Below, one piece after another: positions 32,269 through 39,932 of a DNA stretch of 64,000 bases (within the stretch, counting starts at the first letter, position 1; each line of letters begins with the position of its first letter). Both the position numbers and the translations under genes were made by a program. This DNA comes from Hymenobacter sedentarius (GTDB lineage Bacteria > Bacteroidota > Bacteroidia > Cytophagales > Hymenobacteraceae), in assembly GCF_001507645.1 (NCBI RefSeq), contig NZ_CP013909.1, positions 2,914,001-2,978,000 of the forward strand, given 5' to 3'. The notes beneath the pieces were generated by a model, which made no database searches, had not been told where the DNA came from, and saw only the letters and a list, made by a program, of their open reading frames with translations.

Positions 32269-33432
32269 ATGTCCACTGCTGCTTCTGCTACGTCGCCTCC
32301 GCCAGAGATTCAGGCGAACCAGCACATCTACGACGACTATTTCGAGGAAGAGTTCACCCGGTCGGTGGACGAAAACATCCTGCAGCTGCTCGACCGCGTG
32401 TGGTTCCGGTCCGAGCTGGTGGGCTTCGAGCCGTTTCCGCAGCGCAACAACCCCGACCGGCCGCTGATTTTTGCCAGCAACCACTCCGGCATGGCCTTCC
32501 CCTGGGATGCCATCGTGGCCCTGTCGCACTTGTTTCGCTACCTGCCCGAGCACTCGTCGATACACGACCTGCCGCGGCCCCTCTCGGCCCCGCTGCTCTC
32601 CAAAACGGCCCTGATGAACCCGTACCTAATACGGAACTTCTGGAAGCGCTGCGGCGCCGTGGATGCCACCACGCTCAACTTCGAGACCATGATGTACTAT
32701 CAGGAGCACAACCTGATGCTGTACCCCGAGGGCGTGGCCGGCATTGGCAAGGGCTTCAACCGCAAGTACCAGCTGCAGCGCCTGGCCACCAGCATGGTGC
32801 GCCTGAGCGTGCTGCACCGCACGGACATCGTGCCCTTCTACACCATCAACGCCGAATACCTCAATCCCTACGCCTACAGCATCCCCTGGGTAAACAACCT
32901 CACCAAGAAAATCGGCATTCCGTTTTTGCCCATCACGCTGCTGCTGCTGCTGGTGCTGGTGCAGCCCTGGGCGTTCTACCTGGCCTTCCCGGCCAAGCTC
33001 ATCTTCGTGATGGGCACCCGCATCCGGCCCTCCGACCTCACGGATAAAGCCCCGGCCGAGATGACCCGCGACGACTACCTGGCCCTGTCCGAGCAAGTGC
33101 GCCAGAAAATGCAGGTGGAGCTGGACGCTGCTGTGCTCGCCCACGGCCAGAAGCCCTACCGCTGGGGCGAGCTGTGGCAGCGCATGAAGGAAAACCGCCG
33201 CTATTTCCCATTCTTCCTGCCATTTGCCTGGCCGGCCGTTTTCACCGAGTTTGAGCGGCTTTATGTGAAGGAAGGTCACCGGGATTTTCGTATGAAGCTC
33301 GACCGCCCGGGCGCCTGGCTGCGTATGCTATGGCGCAACCCCATTACGTTGGCTTATTTCGTTCCCTTGCTCGGCTGGATTCCGCTGGCCATCAAGGGGT
33401 ACCGGCACAACAAGCTGGGGCACAAATCCTAG
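32269..33432 (+). CDS. PlsC-like acyltransferase
   Basis: 387 residues. After a polar N-terminus there is LIFASNHSGMAFPWDAIVAL (residues 66-85), a modified acyltransferase motif I in which His and Asp are 8 apart instead of 5. MLYPEGVAGIGKGFNRKYQL is motif III, and VPFYTINAEYLNPYAYSIPW follows. Hydrophobic segments at about 220-240 and 360-378 would hold it at the membrane. It likely esterifies glycerol phosphate, lysophospholipid or a related alcohol. The overall reading matches the phospholipid/glycerol acyltransferase superfamily; the precise substrate is open. Confidence 0.82.
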   Translation: MSTAASATSPPPEIQANQHIYDDYFEEEFTRSVDENILQLLDRVWFRSELVGFEPFPQRNNPDRPLIFASNHSGMAFPWDAIVALSHLFRYLPEHSSIHDLPRPLSAPLLSKTALMNPYLIRNFWKRCGAVDATTLNFETMMYYQEHNLMLYPEGVAGIGKGFNRKYQLQRLATSMVRLSVLHRTDIVPFYTINAEYLNPYAYSIPWVNNLTKKIGIPFLPITLLLLLVLVQPWAFYLAFPAKLIFVMGTRIRPSDLTDKAPAEMTRDDYLALSEQVRQKMQVELDAAVLAHGQKPYRWGELWQRMKENRRYFPFFLPFAWPAVFTEFERLYVKEGHRDFRMKLDRPGAWLRMLWRNPITLAYFVPLLGWIPLAIKGYRHNKLGHKS

Positions 33433-33523
33433 GGTTTCTAATGTTTAAAGCATAAGACGAATGCCTTGGTAATCGGGTGATTACCGAGGCCCATGTATCT
33501 CTACGACCAGCGTACTCTAATCG

Positions 33524-33613
33524 TTTGTCATGCTGAGCCTGCGAAGCATCTTATCACGATTGAACGAGTCGTGCTAACCTGATAAGATGCTTCGCTGCGC
33601 TCTGCATGACAAA
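33524..33613. repeat. Palindromic repeat, family A subtype I (copy 4)
   Basis: TTTGTCATGCTGAGCCTGCG at 33524 pairs with CGCTGCGCTCTGCATGACAA near 33612, with GAAGCATCTTATCA matched by TGATAAGATGCTTC. The loop is CGATTGAACGAGTCGTGCTA. It is the best-preserved member of subtype I. Confidence 0.85.
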
Positions 33614-33725
33614 AGGCGCCGAGCGAGATGCTTTTTGCTGCGCCGACACCGGCTAATCCCGGCGTTCCGAAGTTGCCCGTTGAAGTTGCCAAATACCGCT
33701 CTGCCTCCCGCATTTATCCCACCCA

Positions 33726-34703
33726 ATGCCCTCTTTCCAGCACCTGCTGCTCAAGCAGCTTCTCACCGCGGCGGCGGCCCCGCTGGCCCGGCACAAGCCC
33801 AGTGTGGGCGCCATTCGCCTGGCCATGGAGGCCGGTTCGCTGTTTCAGTTCATGCCCTGGAAAGTACACCTCGAGAGCCTGAAGCTGGATAAGCGGCTCG
33901 AGGCGGAATGGCTGCGCCCCCGCGGCGCGCATCCCAAGCGCGTGATGCTGTACCTGCACGGCGGGGGCTACGTGCTGGGCTCGCTCAATACCCACCGCAG
34001 CCTGGTGGGCAGCCTGGCCGAGCGCTGCAAGCTTAACGTGCTCACCATCAACTACCGCAAGGCGCCCGACCATCCGTTTCCGGCGGCGCTCGACGACGCC
34101 AAGCGCGCCTACCGCTGGCTCTTGCGCCACGGCCACGAGGCTAAAGACATAGTAGTGGCCGGCGATTCGGCCGGCGGTGGGCTGGCCCTGGCGCTGCTGC
34201 TGGCCCTGCGCGATGCCGGAGAGGCCCTGCCCGCCGCCGCCGTGTGCCTCTCGCCCTGGACCGACCTGAACCTGCCCATCACGGCCCTGCGCCGCGTGGC
34301 CCGGGAAGAAGGCCTCCTGCTCGAAGCTCTGCAGATGCGCACCTGGGGCGTGCTCTACGCCCACAAAACTGCCCTCGAGCACCCGCTGCTTTCGCCTGCC
34401 CAGGCCGATTTGCACGGCTTGCCGCCGCTGCTCATCCAGGTTTCCACCGCCGAAGTGCTGTACGAAGACGTGGTAAAATTCGTGGATAAGGCCCGGGCTG
34501 CCGGCGTGAAGGTGACGCTGCAGCCCTTTGAGGGGCTGGTGCACTGGTGGCACCTGTTTTGGCGCATCGTGCCCGAAGCCCGCCAGGCCCTCGACCAGGT
34601 GGCCGGCTTCCTGGAGCAGCTGTGGGCCGCGCCGCCGGCCGCCGCCATTGCGTGGCCGGCGGCCGCACCGCGGCGGGCTGCTTCGGGCCGGAAGGCTGCG
34701 TAA
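33726..34703 (+). CDS. Alpha/beta hydrolase, hormone-sensitive-lipase type
   Basis: 325 residues. The oxyanion motif LYLHGGGYVLGSLNTHR (about residues 76-92) and the nucleophile elbow VAGDSAGGGLALAL (S near 147) define the HSL/GDXG family. The acid is likely in VSTAEVLYEDVVKF and the histidine in FEGLVHWWHLF. It hydrolyses short or medium acyl esters. The last 35 residues are Ala/Pro/Arg-rich and probably unstructured. Cytoplasmic; no signal peptide. Monocistronic, after the family A repeat. Confidence 0.92.
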   Translation: MPSFQHLLLKQLLTAAAAPLARHKPSVGAIRLAMEAGSLFQFMPWKVHLESLKLDKRLEAEWLRPRGAHPKRVMLYLHGGGYVLGSLNTHRSLVGSLAERCKLNVLTINYRKAPDHPFPAALDDAKRAYRWLLRHGHEAKDIVVAGDSAGGGLALALLLALRDAGEALPAAAVCLSPWTDLNLPITALRRVAREEGLLLEALQMRTWGVLYAHKTALEHPLLSPAQADLHGLPPLLIQVSTAEVLYEDVVKFVDKARAAGVKVTLQPFEGLVHWWHLFWRIVPEARQALDQVAGFLEQLWAAPPAAAIAWPAAAPRRAASGRKAA

Positions 34704-34953
34704 ATAGCCTAGGATGAAGGCGTTGGCGCAGCCATTTTTTTGGCTTTCATGGTAGTATTCAGAAAAATAATTCTTGATTTTGCCGCTTTAGCACTACATT
34801 TTGAGAAAAGCGGCGTAAACAGCTCGATTTTACTGCGTAGCATTCGTAGGTTTGCAGCAATAGTAGTCGGCTTGCATACTAGTTTAGTGCGGCAAGGCCT
34901 TTGACTTCAACTACTTCCCCGATTTCATTTTCACCTCAATTTGTTTCATCGCC

Positions 34954-35424
34954 ATGGAAGATTTGTTTAAGAAGTTCGTTAATGCCGGCGTTGGGTACAT
35001 CGCGCAGGGCAGCAAGTCGGTACAGACCACCATCGAAAAGCTGGTGAAAGACAACAAGATGACCCAGGCCGAAGGCAAAAAAATAGTGGATGAGCTGATG
35101 AAAAGCGGCGAAAGCAAGCGCGCCGAGCTCGAAAAGCAGTTTCAGGGCCTCTCGGAGCGCATTAAGAGCACGGTAGGCCTGGGCGAGACGAAGCCGAAAA
35201 GCAAACCTGCCGCGAAGAAGCCCGCCGCCAAATCGGCCGCCAAGCCTGCCAGCAGCGCCACCAGCAAAGCTGCCGGTGCCACCAAAAAAGCCGCCGACAA
35301 AGTGAGCAGCGCCGCCGGCACCGCCCAAAAATCGGCCGCTGCCAAAGCCGGCACCGCCAAAAAAACCGCTGCCAAGAAACCTGCCGCCAGCGCCTCGGCG
35401 GCCACTGGCGGCGACAACGCCTGA
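34954..35424 (+). CDS. Phasin-like protein with histone-H1-like tail
   Basis: 156 residues. Residues 1-75 form a helical, coiled-coil-prone domain (MEDLFKKFVNAGVGYIAQGS, then QTTIEKLVKDNKMTQAEGKK) resembling phasin/PhaF-type N-termini. Residues 80-150 are a run of AAKKPAAKSAAKP-type repeats, as in histone H1-like and PhaF tails that bind DNA nonspecifically. It may link granules or membranes with the nucleoid or simply compact DNA. No phaC gene is in view, so a polyhydroxyalkanoate role is not supported. A TAGGTTTG at 34847-34854 may be its -7 box, leaving a leader of about 95 nt. A strong terminator follows. Confidence 0.8.
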   Translation: MEDLFKKFVNAGVGYIAQGSKSVQTTIEKLVKDNKMTQAEGKKIVDELMKSGESKRAELEKQFQGLSERIKSTVGLGETKPKSKPAAKKPAAKSAAKPASSATSKAAGATKKAADKVSSAAGTAQKSAAAKAGTAKKTAAKKPAASASAATGGDNA

Positions 35425-35447
35425 TTTCAACGACTATTAGCTTTATC

Positions 35448-35482
35448 AAAGCCCCGTTCGCAGCTCGCGAACGGGGCTTTTG
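35448..35482 (+). terminator. Intrinsic terminator
   Basis: AAAGCCCCGTTCG pairs with CGAACGGGGCTTT around CAGCTCG, followed by TTGTT, 24 nt after the stop of the phasin-like gene. Confidence 0.85.
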
Positions 35483-35554
35483 TTAGTTGCCAAACCAGCG
35501 TGGCGCTTGGGCCTTAGGGCCTGAAGCCGTGCGGAGGCACTACTTTCACTGTCG

Positions 35555-37240
35555 ATGTTTAAAAACACGATTTCCAACCTCACCCGCATCCGGCAGGTGG
35601 CGGAGGTGCTGCTGCGGTATGGCTTTGAGGACGTGGTGACTACCACGCCGCTGCGCCGCCTTGTGAGCCAGGCCCGCCGCCTGAACTGGCAGCGCGCCGA
35701 CCGGCAGGTGTTCGAAACCACACGCTGGGAGCGGGTGCGCCTGGTAATCGAGGAGCTGGGTCCCACGTTTATCAAGCTGGCCCAAGCCATGAGCAACCGG
35801 GCCGATTTGCTGCCCGAGGCCCTGATTACAGAATTTGAGAAGCTGCAAAGCAACGTGCCGCCGTTTGATGTGGTGGTGGCCCGGCAAATAATTGAGGAAG
35901 AGCTAGGCCAGCCCATTTCAGAAGTCTTCAGCGAATTTGAAGACGTTACGCTGGGCTCGGCCAGCATTGGGCAGGTGCACAAAGCGCGGCTGCTCACCGG
36001 CGAGGAAGTGGTGGTGAAGGTGCAGCGCCCCGGCGTGCGCGAAACCGTGCGTTCGGACCTGGCCTTGCTGCACGAACTGGTGCGCCTCACGGCGGGCTTT
36101 CTGCAAAAACAGGGTCTCTCGAACCCACAGGACATTGTGGATGCCTTCGAGCGCAGCATGAGCAAGGAGCTCGACTACACTGCCGAAGCCCGCTCAATGG
36201 AGCAATTCCGCAAGCTCTACGCCGACTATACGAGCTTCTACATTCCCAAGCCTTTCCGGGAGTTGAGTACCGCGCGTATTCTGGTAATTGAGTACGTGAG
36301 CGGCTGCAAAATTACGGACAAGGCCCAGCTCCTAGCCTGGGGCCTTAGCCCCGAGACTGTAGCCGAAACGGGCATGGACATCTACCTGACCCAGATTTTT
36401 GAGTTTGGGATATTCCACGCCGACCCGCACCCGGGCAACGTGCTGGTGCAGCCCGATGGCACGGTGGTCCTCATCGACTTTGGCATGGTGGGCCGGCTCA
36501 CCAAGCAGCAGAAATACGCCTTTGCCGGCGTGTTCATCGGCATGGCGCGGCAGGACGCGCGCAGCATGGCGCTCAATTTTCGGCGGCTGGCCATCACGGC
36601 CGAAATCCCGGACATGCGCGCCTTCGAGTCCGACCTCAGCCAGCTCATCGAAGACTTCGCCACGCTCGACGTGAAGGAGATGAGCATGAGCGACCTGGCC
36701 GATGCGCTCCAGACCATTATCTACAACTACAAATTGCAGGTGCCGGGCGCGGTATTCCTCATCCTGCGGGCGCTGGTTATTCTGGAAGGAATCGGCAAGG
36801 TGCTGCACCCGAATTTCAACACCTTCGAGTTTGTGCGGCCCTACGGCGCCAAGATTATCCGCGAGCAATACTCCCGCCAAAACCTGCTCAGCGAAGCAGA
36901 ATACACCGGCACGCAGCTGCTGGCGCTGCTCCAGACGCTGCCCTCCGACGTGCGGCAGATTGTGCGCAAAATCAGCAAGGGCGAGCTGCGCCTGAAATTT
37001 GAGCTGGTGGGCTACAACACCCTGGTGCGCAAGGCCGACCAGCTGGTGAGCCGCACCATCCTGGCTCTGCTCAGCGTGGGCGGCCTCGTGTTTTCGGGCC
37101 TGTCGCTGCTGGGCCGCTACTCGCCCGATATGCCCTATCACCGCGGCGTGCCCGAAATTACCTGGTGGAGCCTCGGGGCTACAGGCTTTATCCTGCTCAT
37201 TCTGATGCTGCTGGGTATGGGCCGTCGGGAAAAAGGGTAG
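35555..37240 (+). CDS. AarF/ABC1/UbiB atypical kinase
   Basis: 561 residues. Order of motifs: GPTFIKLAQAMSNRADLLP (the KxGQ region, near residue 70, here KLAQ), LGSASIGQVHKARL (ATP loop), EVVVKVQRPGV with the catalytic Lys, ERSMSKELDYTAEARSMEQF, GIFHADPHPGNVLV and VVLIDFGMVGRL (DFG). Two membrane helices close the chain at about 510-555. UbiB/ABC1 proteins support quinone biosynthesis or membrane lipid transport, and may act as ATPases. The organism uses menaquinone, so the classical ubiquinone role need not apply. It starts 73 nt after the terminator of the previous gene. A TACTTTCA lies 9 nt before the ATG. Confidence 0.93.
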   Translation: MFKNTISNLTRIRQVAEVLLRYGFEDVVTTTPLRRLVSQARRLNWQRADRQVFETTRWERVRLVIEELGPTFIKLAQAMSNRADLLPEALITEFEKLQSNVPPFDVVVARQIIEEELGQPISEVFSEFEDVTLGSASIGQVHKARLLTGEEVVVKVQRPGVRETVRSDLALLHELVRLTAGFLQKQGLSNPQDIVDAFERSMSKELDYTAEARSMEQFRKLYADYTSFYIPKPFRELSTARILVIEYVSGCKITDKAQLLAWGLSPETVAETGMDIYLTQIFEFGIFHADPHPGNVLVQPDGTVVLIDFGMVGRLTKQQKYAFAGVFIGMARQDARSMALNFRRLAITAEIPDMRAFESDLSQLIEDFATLDVKEMSMSDLADALQTIIYNYKLQVPGAVFLILRALVILEGIGKVLHPNFNTFEFVRPYGAKIIREQYSRQNLLSEAEYTGTQLLALLQTLPSDVRQIVRKISKGELRLKFELVGYNTLVRKADQLVSRTILALLSVGGLVFSGLSLLGRYSPDMPYHRGVPEITWWSLGATGFILLILMLLGMGRREKG

Positions 37241-37315
37241 GAGCACCTCAGCTCGGACGAAACCGCACCCCAGCCGGGCCCGGCCCGGTACCTCTCCGGC
37301 GGATAGGGGAGCCTA

Positions 37316-37503
37316 CTTGTCATTGCGAATGGAGCGCAGCGGAATGCGGCAATCCGTCCTCTCTGTGCGACCAACCCCAACTTGTGACAAGCTATTTTAA
37401 AGCGACAAGCCCCTGCACTGTGCAGGACCGGGGCTTTTCACATTATTGGGTTAATCGCTGAGACCAGGACGGATTGCTTCGTCGTACCTCCTCGCAATGA
37501 CAG
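37316..37503. repeat. Long hairpin repeat related to family A (copy 6)
   Basis: CTTGTCATTGCGAATGGAGC at 37316 and GGCAATCCGTCCTC at 37348 are answered by AGGACGGATTGCTTCGTCG and CTCGCAATGACAGG (37466-37503). The arms are less perfect than in copies 1-5, and the loop is about 100 nt, with a terminator-like stem inside it. Confidence 0.75.
37405..37437 (+). terminator. Terminator-like hairpin in the loop of repeat copy 6
   Basis: AAGCCCC pairs with GGGGCTT, with an inner CCTGCAC/GTGCAGG stem, followed by TTTCAC. It may end the AarF-like transcript, 165 nt past its stop codon. Confidence 0.6.
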
Positions 37504-37658
37504 GACCGCGCCGCCGTGGCTCCCTTCTCCCAACGAGAGGGGCCGTGGGTGAGGTGCCCCACGAAACAGCTCTAATTTGTCAACAAGGCATTGTAGTCGA
37601 GCTTATGCGCGCCGACCTTTGCGAAGCGGGGCCTTATTTCCGTTCCGCTTGATTTGGC

Positions 37659-39827
37659 ATGCCAGTTTCGCTTAGCTACCGGGTACTTATCGCCACGTTT
37701 GGTATACTGCTGGGGGGCATCATTCCCCGGCTGGCAGCTGCCCAAACGGCGCCCTGGGGCCCGCCCGTGTTGCGCGAAGCCAGCCTGCGCACCGATACCG
37801 CCACCTTCCTGTTGAGCCGAAATACGGTGATGGTGCAAGGCGTGCCCACGCTGTACCTGTGGTACCGGCGCGACGATGAAACCGTGGAGCTGCGCCTGTT
37901 TCCGGCCAATGCCGTCAGCCCCAAGCCGCTGCGCCTGCGCCGAAACCCCGATTATCAGCAGCTCGACTCGCTCACGAAAGAAGACGACGGCAGCTTTCGC
38001 ACGCGCCTCAAGTTTCAGAACCTCACTACTGCCCGCTTCCTGCGGTTGGTGGTGGAGCAGGCGGCCGACTCGGTGGGCCGGGAGCCCCACCGGCAGGTGG
38101 TGCCGCTGCTGCCGCTGGCCCGCACCTCCCTGGCGCTGCGCGTGCCCGATGCCGAACTATTTGTGGGCGAAGAGAAAGTATTGGAGCTGACCAGCTCGAA
38201 CGCCCGCAACGTGCGCGCCACCGGCGAGTGGGTGCGCGGCAACGATTTCGACTACCGCGTGGTGGCCGAAGCCAACGGCCTGCTCCGCCTGCACGTGCTG
38301 CCCAACCAGCTCGGGGCCCGCACGCTGCTGGTGAAGCTGCAAACCGAGCGGCCCAGCCTGCTGCCCAACGGGCGCCTCAGCTACCAGCTCCCGGTGCTGC
38401 GGCAGGAGTTCAACGTGAAAGGCAGCCGCCTCAGGTTCCTGTCGCCGGACCAGCGCAGCGTGACCATGGACGACTTGAGCCGGCGCCGGGGCGTTGAGCT
38501 GATTCTGGATAACGGCCGCAGCTTCGAGCTGCATCGCACCTACCGCATTGAGGACCAGGAAGAAGCCGGTGGCTCGCTGATTGCCGAAGTGTTTACGCGC
38601 CAGTACCTTAGCAACGACCGGGTGCTGTGCTACCTGCGCCCCTACAACACGCACCGCCAAACCGAAGGCTACCTCTACATCAAGGAAGCCGACGTGGCCC
38701 GCTACATCACCAACCTCGACATCACGCCCCAAACCGTGATTCGCAGCGCGCAGGTGCTGCACCGGGGCGGCGAATGGACTTCCTCGCTCAGCGTGAGCCC
38801 CGGCGAAACCGTGGACGTGCGCCTGGAGGGCGAGGGCCTGCAAAAAGCGCGGATGTCCTTTGAGGACTTGCCGATAATGCGCTCCGATTCGTCGGTGCGC
38901 ACCGATACCCGGCTGGTGTACCGGGTGCAGGTGCCCGTAAATTTTGCCAAGCGCAAGATTACCATCTTCAACGCCGGGCAGTCCACCGGCTATACCCTGG
39001 GCGTAAGGGAATTCCAGCGGCCCCACCCGCTCGACTTTGTGTCGGTTGTCTACGGCGAGGCAGCCCGGCCCATCACGCGGCTCGATGGCCCGGTGCTGCA
39101 CGACGGCACCATCCGCGACGTGGTGTTCCAGTTCAACCCCAACGGCATCGACAAAGGCGACGAGCTTTACGGCAAGCAGTTCCTGAGCTTTGAAGTGCGC
39201 ACCCTCAACAGCAAAGGCGAGCTGATGGAGATGCGCAGCGTCGACAACGTGGTCATCTGCCCCGGCGACAACTCGCCCCGCGCCGTGTTCTACTCCGACA
39301 AGCAGTGCCGCACCGACCCGCTCAGCCTGAACTCGTTGCTATCGCGCAAAACCTACGATTTCGACGACTGGAGCCGCATCGTGGTCACGGTGAAGCACCA
39401 GGCCAGCCAATACGCCGAGCCCGGCTACACCCAAACCGTGGAGCTGGTGCTCAAGCGCCGCTACAAGTTCGACATCGACGTGAGTTTCCCGGCGGGCTTG
39501 CTCACCCGCCGCCAGGGTGAAACCGGCTACGGCAACTTCGGCGGCATCTCGCTGGCTACGTTGGCGCAGCTCAGTTTCTACAGCCCCGACAAAATCAACC
39601 GCCTGCGCCCGTACAAAATCGGGGCGGGTTTCGTGGCGCTCAATGCCTTCAACCTGAGCCAGAATAGCACCAGCGAACGGGACCTGGGGATTGTGATTCT
39701 GGGCTCGGTGTACCCCACGCGCCGCGACGCCAAGTTTACGTTTCCGCTGTATCTCGGCGGCGGCCGGCTGTTGGGCGCCGGCAAGTGGTTTTACCTGCTG
39801 GGGCCGGGCATTGGGGTGCGGCTGTAG
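37659..39827 (+). CDS. 722-residue secreted protein of unknown function
   Basis: 722 residues from MPVSLSYRVLIATFGILLGG, a signal peptide ending near LAAAQ (residue 28). The body is beta-rich with Ig-like repeats (VPDAELFVGEEKVLELTSSN, LSVSPGETVDVRLEGEG, NVVICPGDNSPRAVFYSDKQ). The C-terminal 120 residues alternate hydrophobic and polar residues (YGNFGGISLATLAQLSFYSP, KFTFPLYLGGGRLLGAG) and end in GIGVRL, which looks like beta strands of an outer membrane barrel end. I recognise no named domain. Likely located in the outer envelope of this Bacteroidota. It stands alone, converging on the phosphosugar mutase gene across a very strong shared hairpin. Confidence 0.85.
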   Translation: MPVSLSYRVLIATFGILLGGIIPRLAAAQTAPWGPPVLREASLRTDTATFLLSRNTVMVQGVPTLYLWYRRDDETVELRLFPANAVSPKPLRLRRNPDYQQLDSLTKEDDGSFRTRLKFQNLTTARFLRLVVEQAADSVGREPHRQVVPLLPLARTSLALRVPDAELFVGEEKVLELTSSNARNVRATGEWVRGNDFDYRVVAEANGLLRLHVLPNQLGARTLLVKLQTERPSLLPNGRLSYQLPVLRQEFNVKGSRLRFLSPDQRSVTMDDLSRRRGVELILDNGRSFELHRTYRIEDQEEAGGSLIAEVFTRQYLSNDRVLCYLRPYNTHRQTEGYLYIKEADVARYITNLDITPQTVIRSAQVLHRGGEWTSSLSVSPGETVDVRLEGEGLQKARMSFEDLPIMRSDSSVRTDTRLVYRVQVPVNFAKRKITIFNAGQSTGYTLGVREFQRPHPLDFVSVVYGEAARPITRLDGPVLHDGTIRDVVFQFNPNGIDKGDELYGKQFLSFEVRTLNSKGELMEMRSVDNVVICPGDNSPRAVFYSDKQCRTDPLSLNSLLSRKTYDFDDWSRIVVTVKHQASQYAEPGYTQTVELVLKRRYKFDIDVSFPAGLLTRRQGETGYGNFGGISLATLAQLSFYSPDKINRLRPYKIGAGFVALNAFNLSQNSTSERDLGIVILGSVYPTRRDAKFTFPLYLGGGRLLGAGKWFYLLGPGIGVRL

Positions 39828-39932
39828 CGCGCGAAGGTCCGCGAAGTTTAAAAAGGGAAGTCCCGCAAAGTTTGACGTTCTGCCAAACTTTGCGGGACTT
39901 CCCTTTTTCAACTTCGCGATACCTTCGCGCGC
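39827..39932. terminator. Long bidirectional terminator between convergent genes
   Basis: The entire gap is one inverted repeat: the left arm begins with GCGCGCGAAGGT at the stop codon and continues AAAAAGGGAAGTCCCGCAAA, the right arm gives TTTGCGGGACTTCCCTTTTT and ends ACCTTCGCGCGC. The stem is about 48 bp with a 9 nt loop, A/T tracts on both sides. Confidence 0.9.

Larger units (their letters stand above)
37241..37658. other. Intergenic region holding a repeat and a terminator
   Basis: Between the AarF-like gene and the 722-residue protein gene. It holds the long hairpin repeat at 37316-37503 with a terminator inside its loop. The remaining 150 bases (37504-37658) show nothing recognisable. 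No gene called. Confidence 0.7.
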
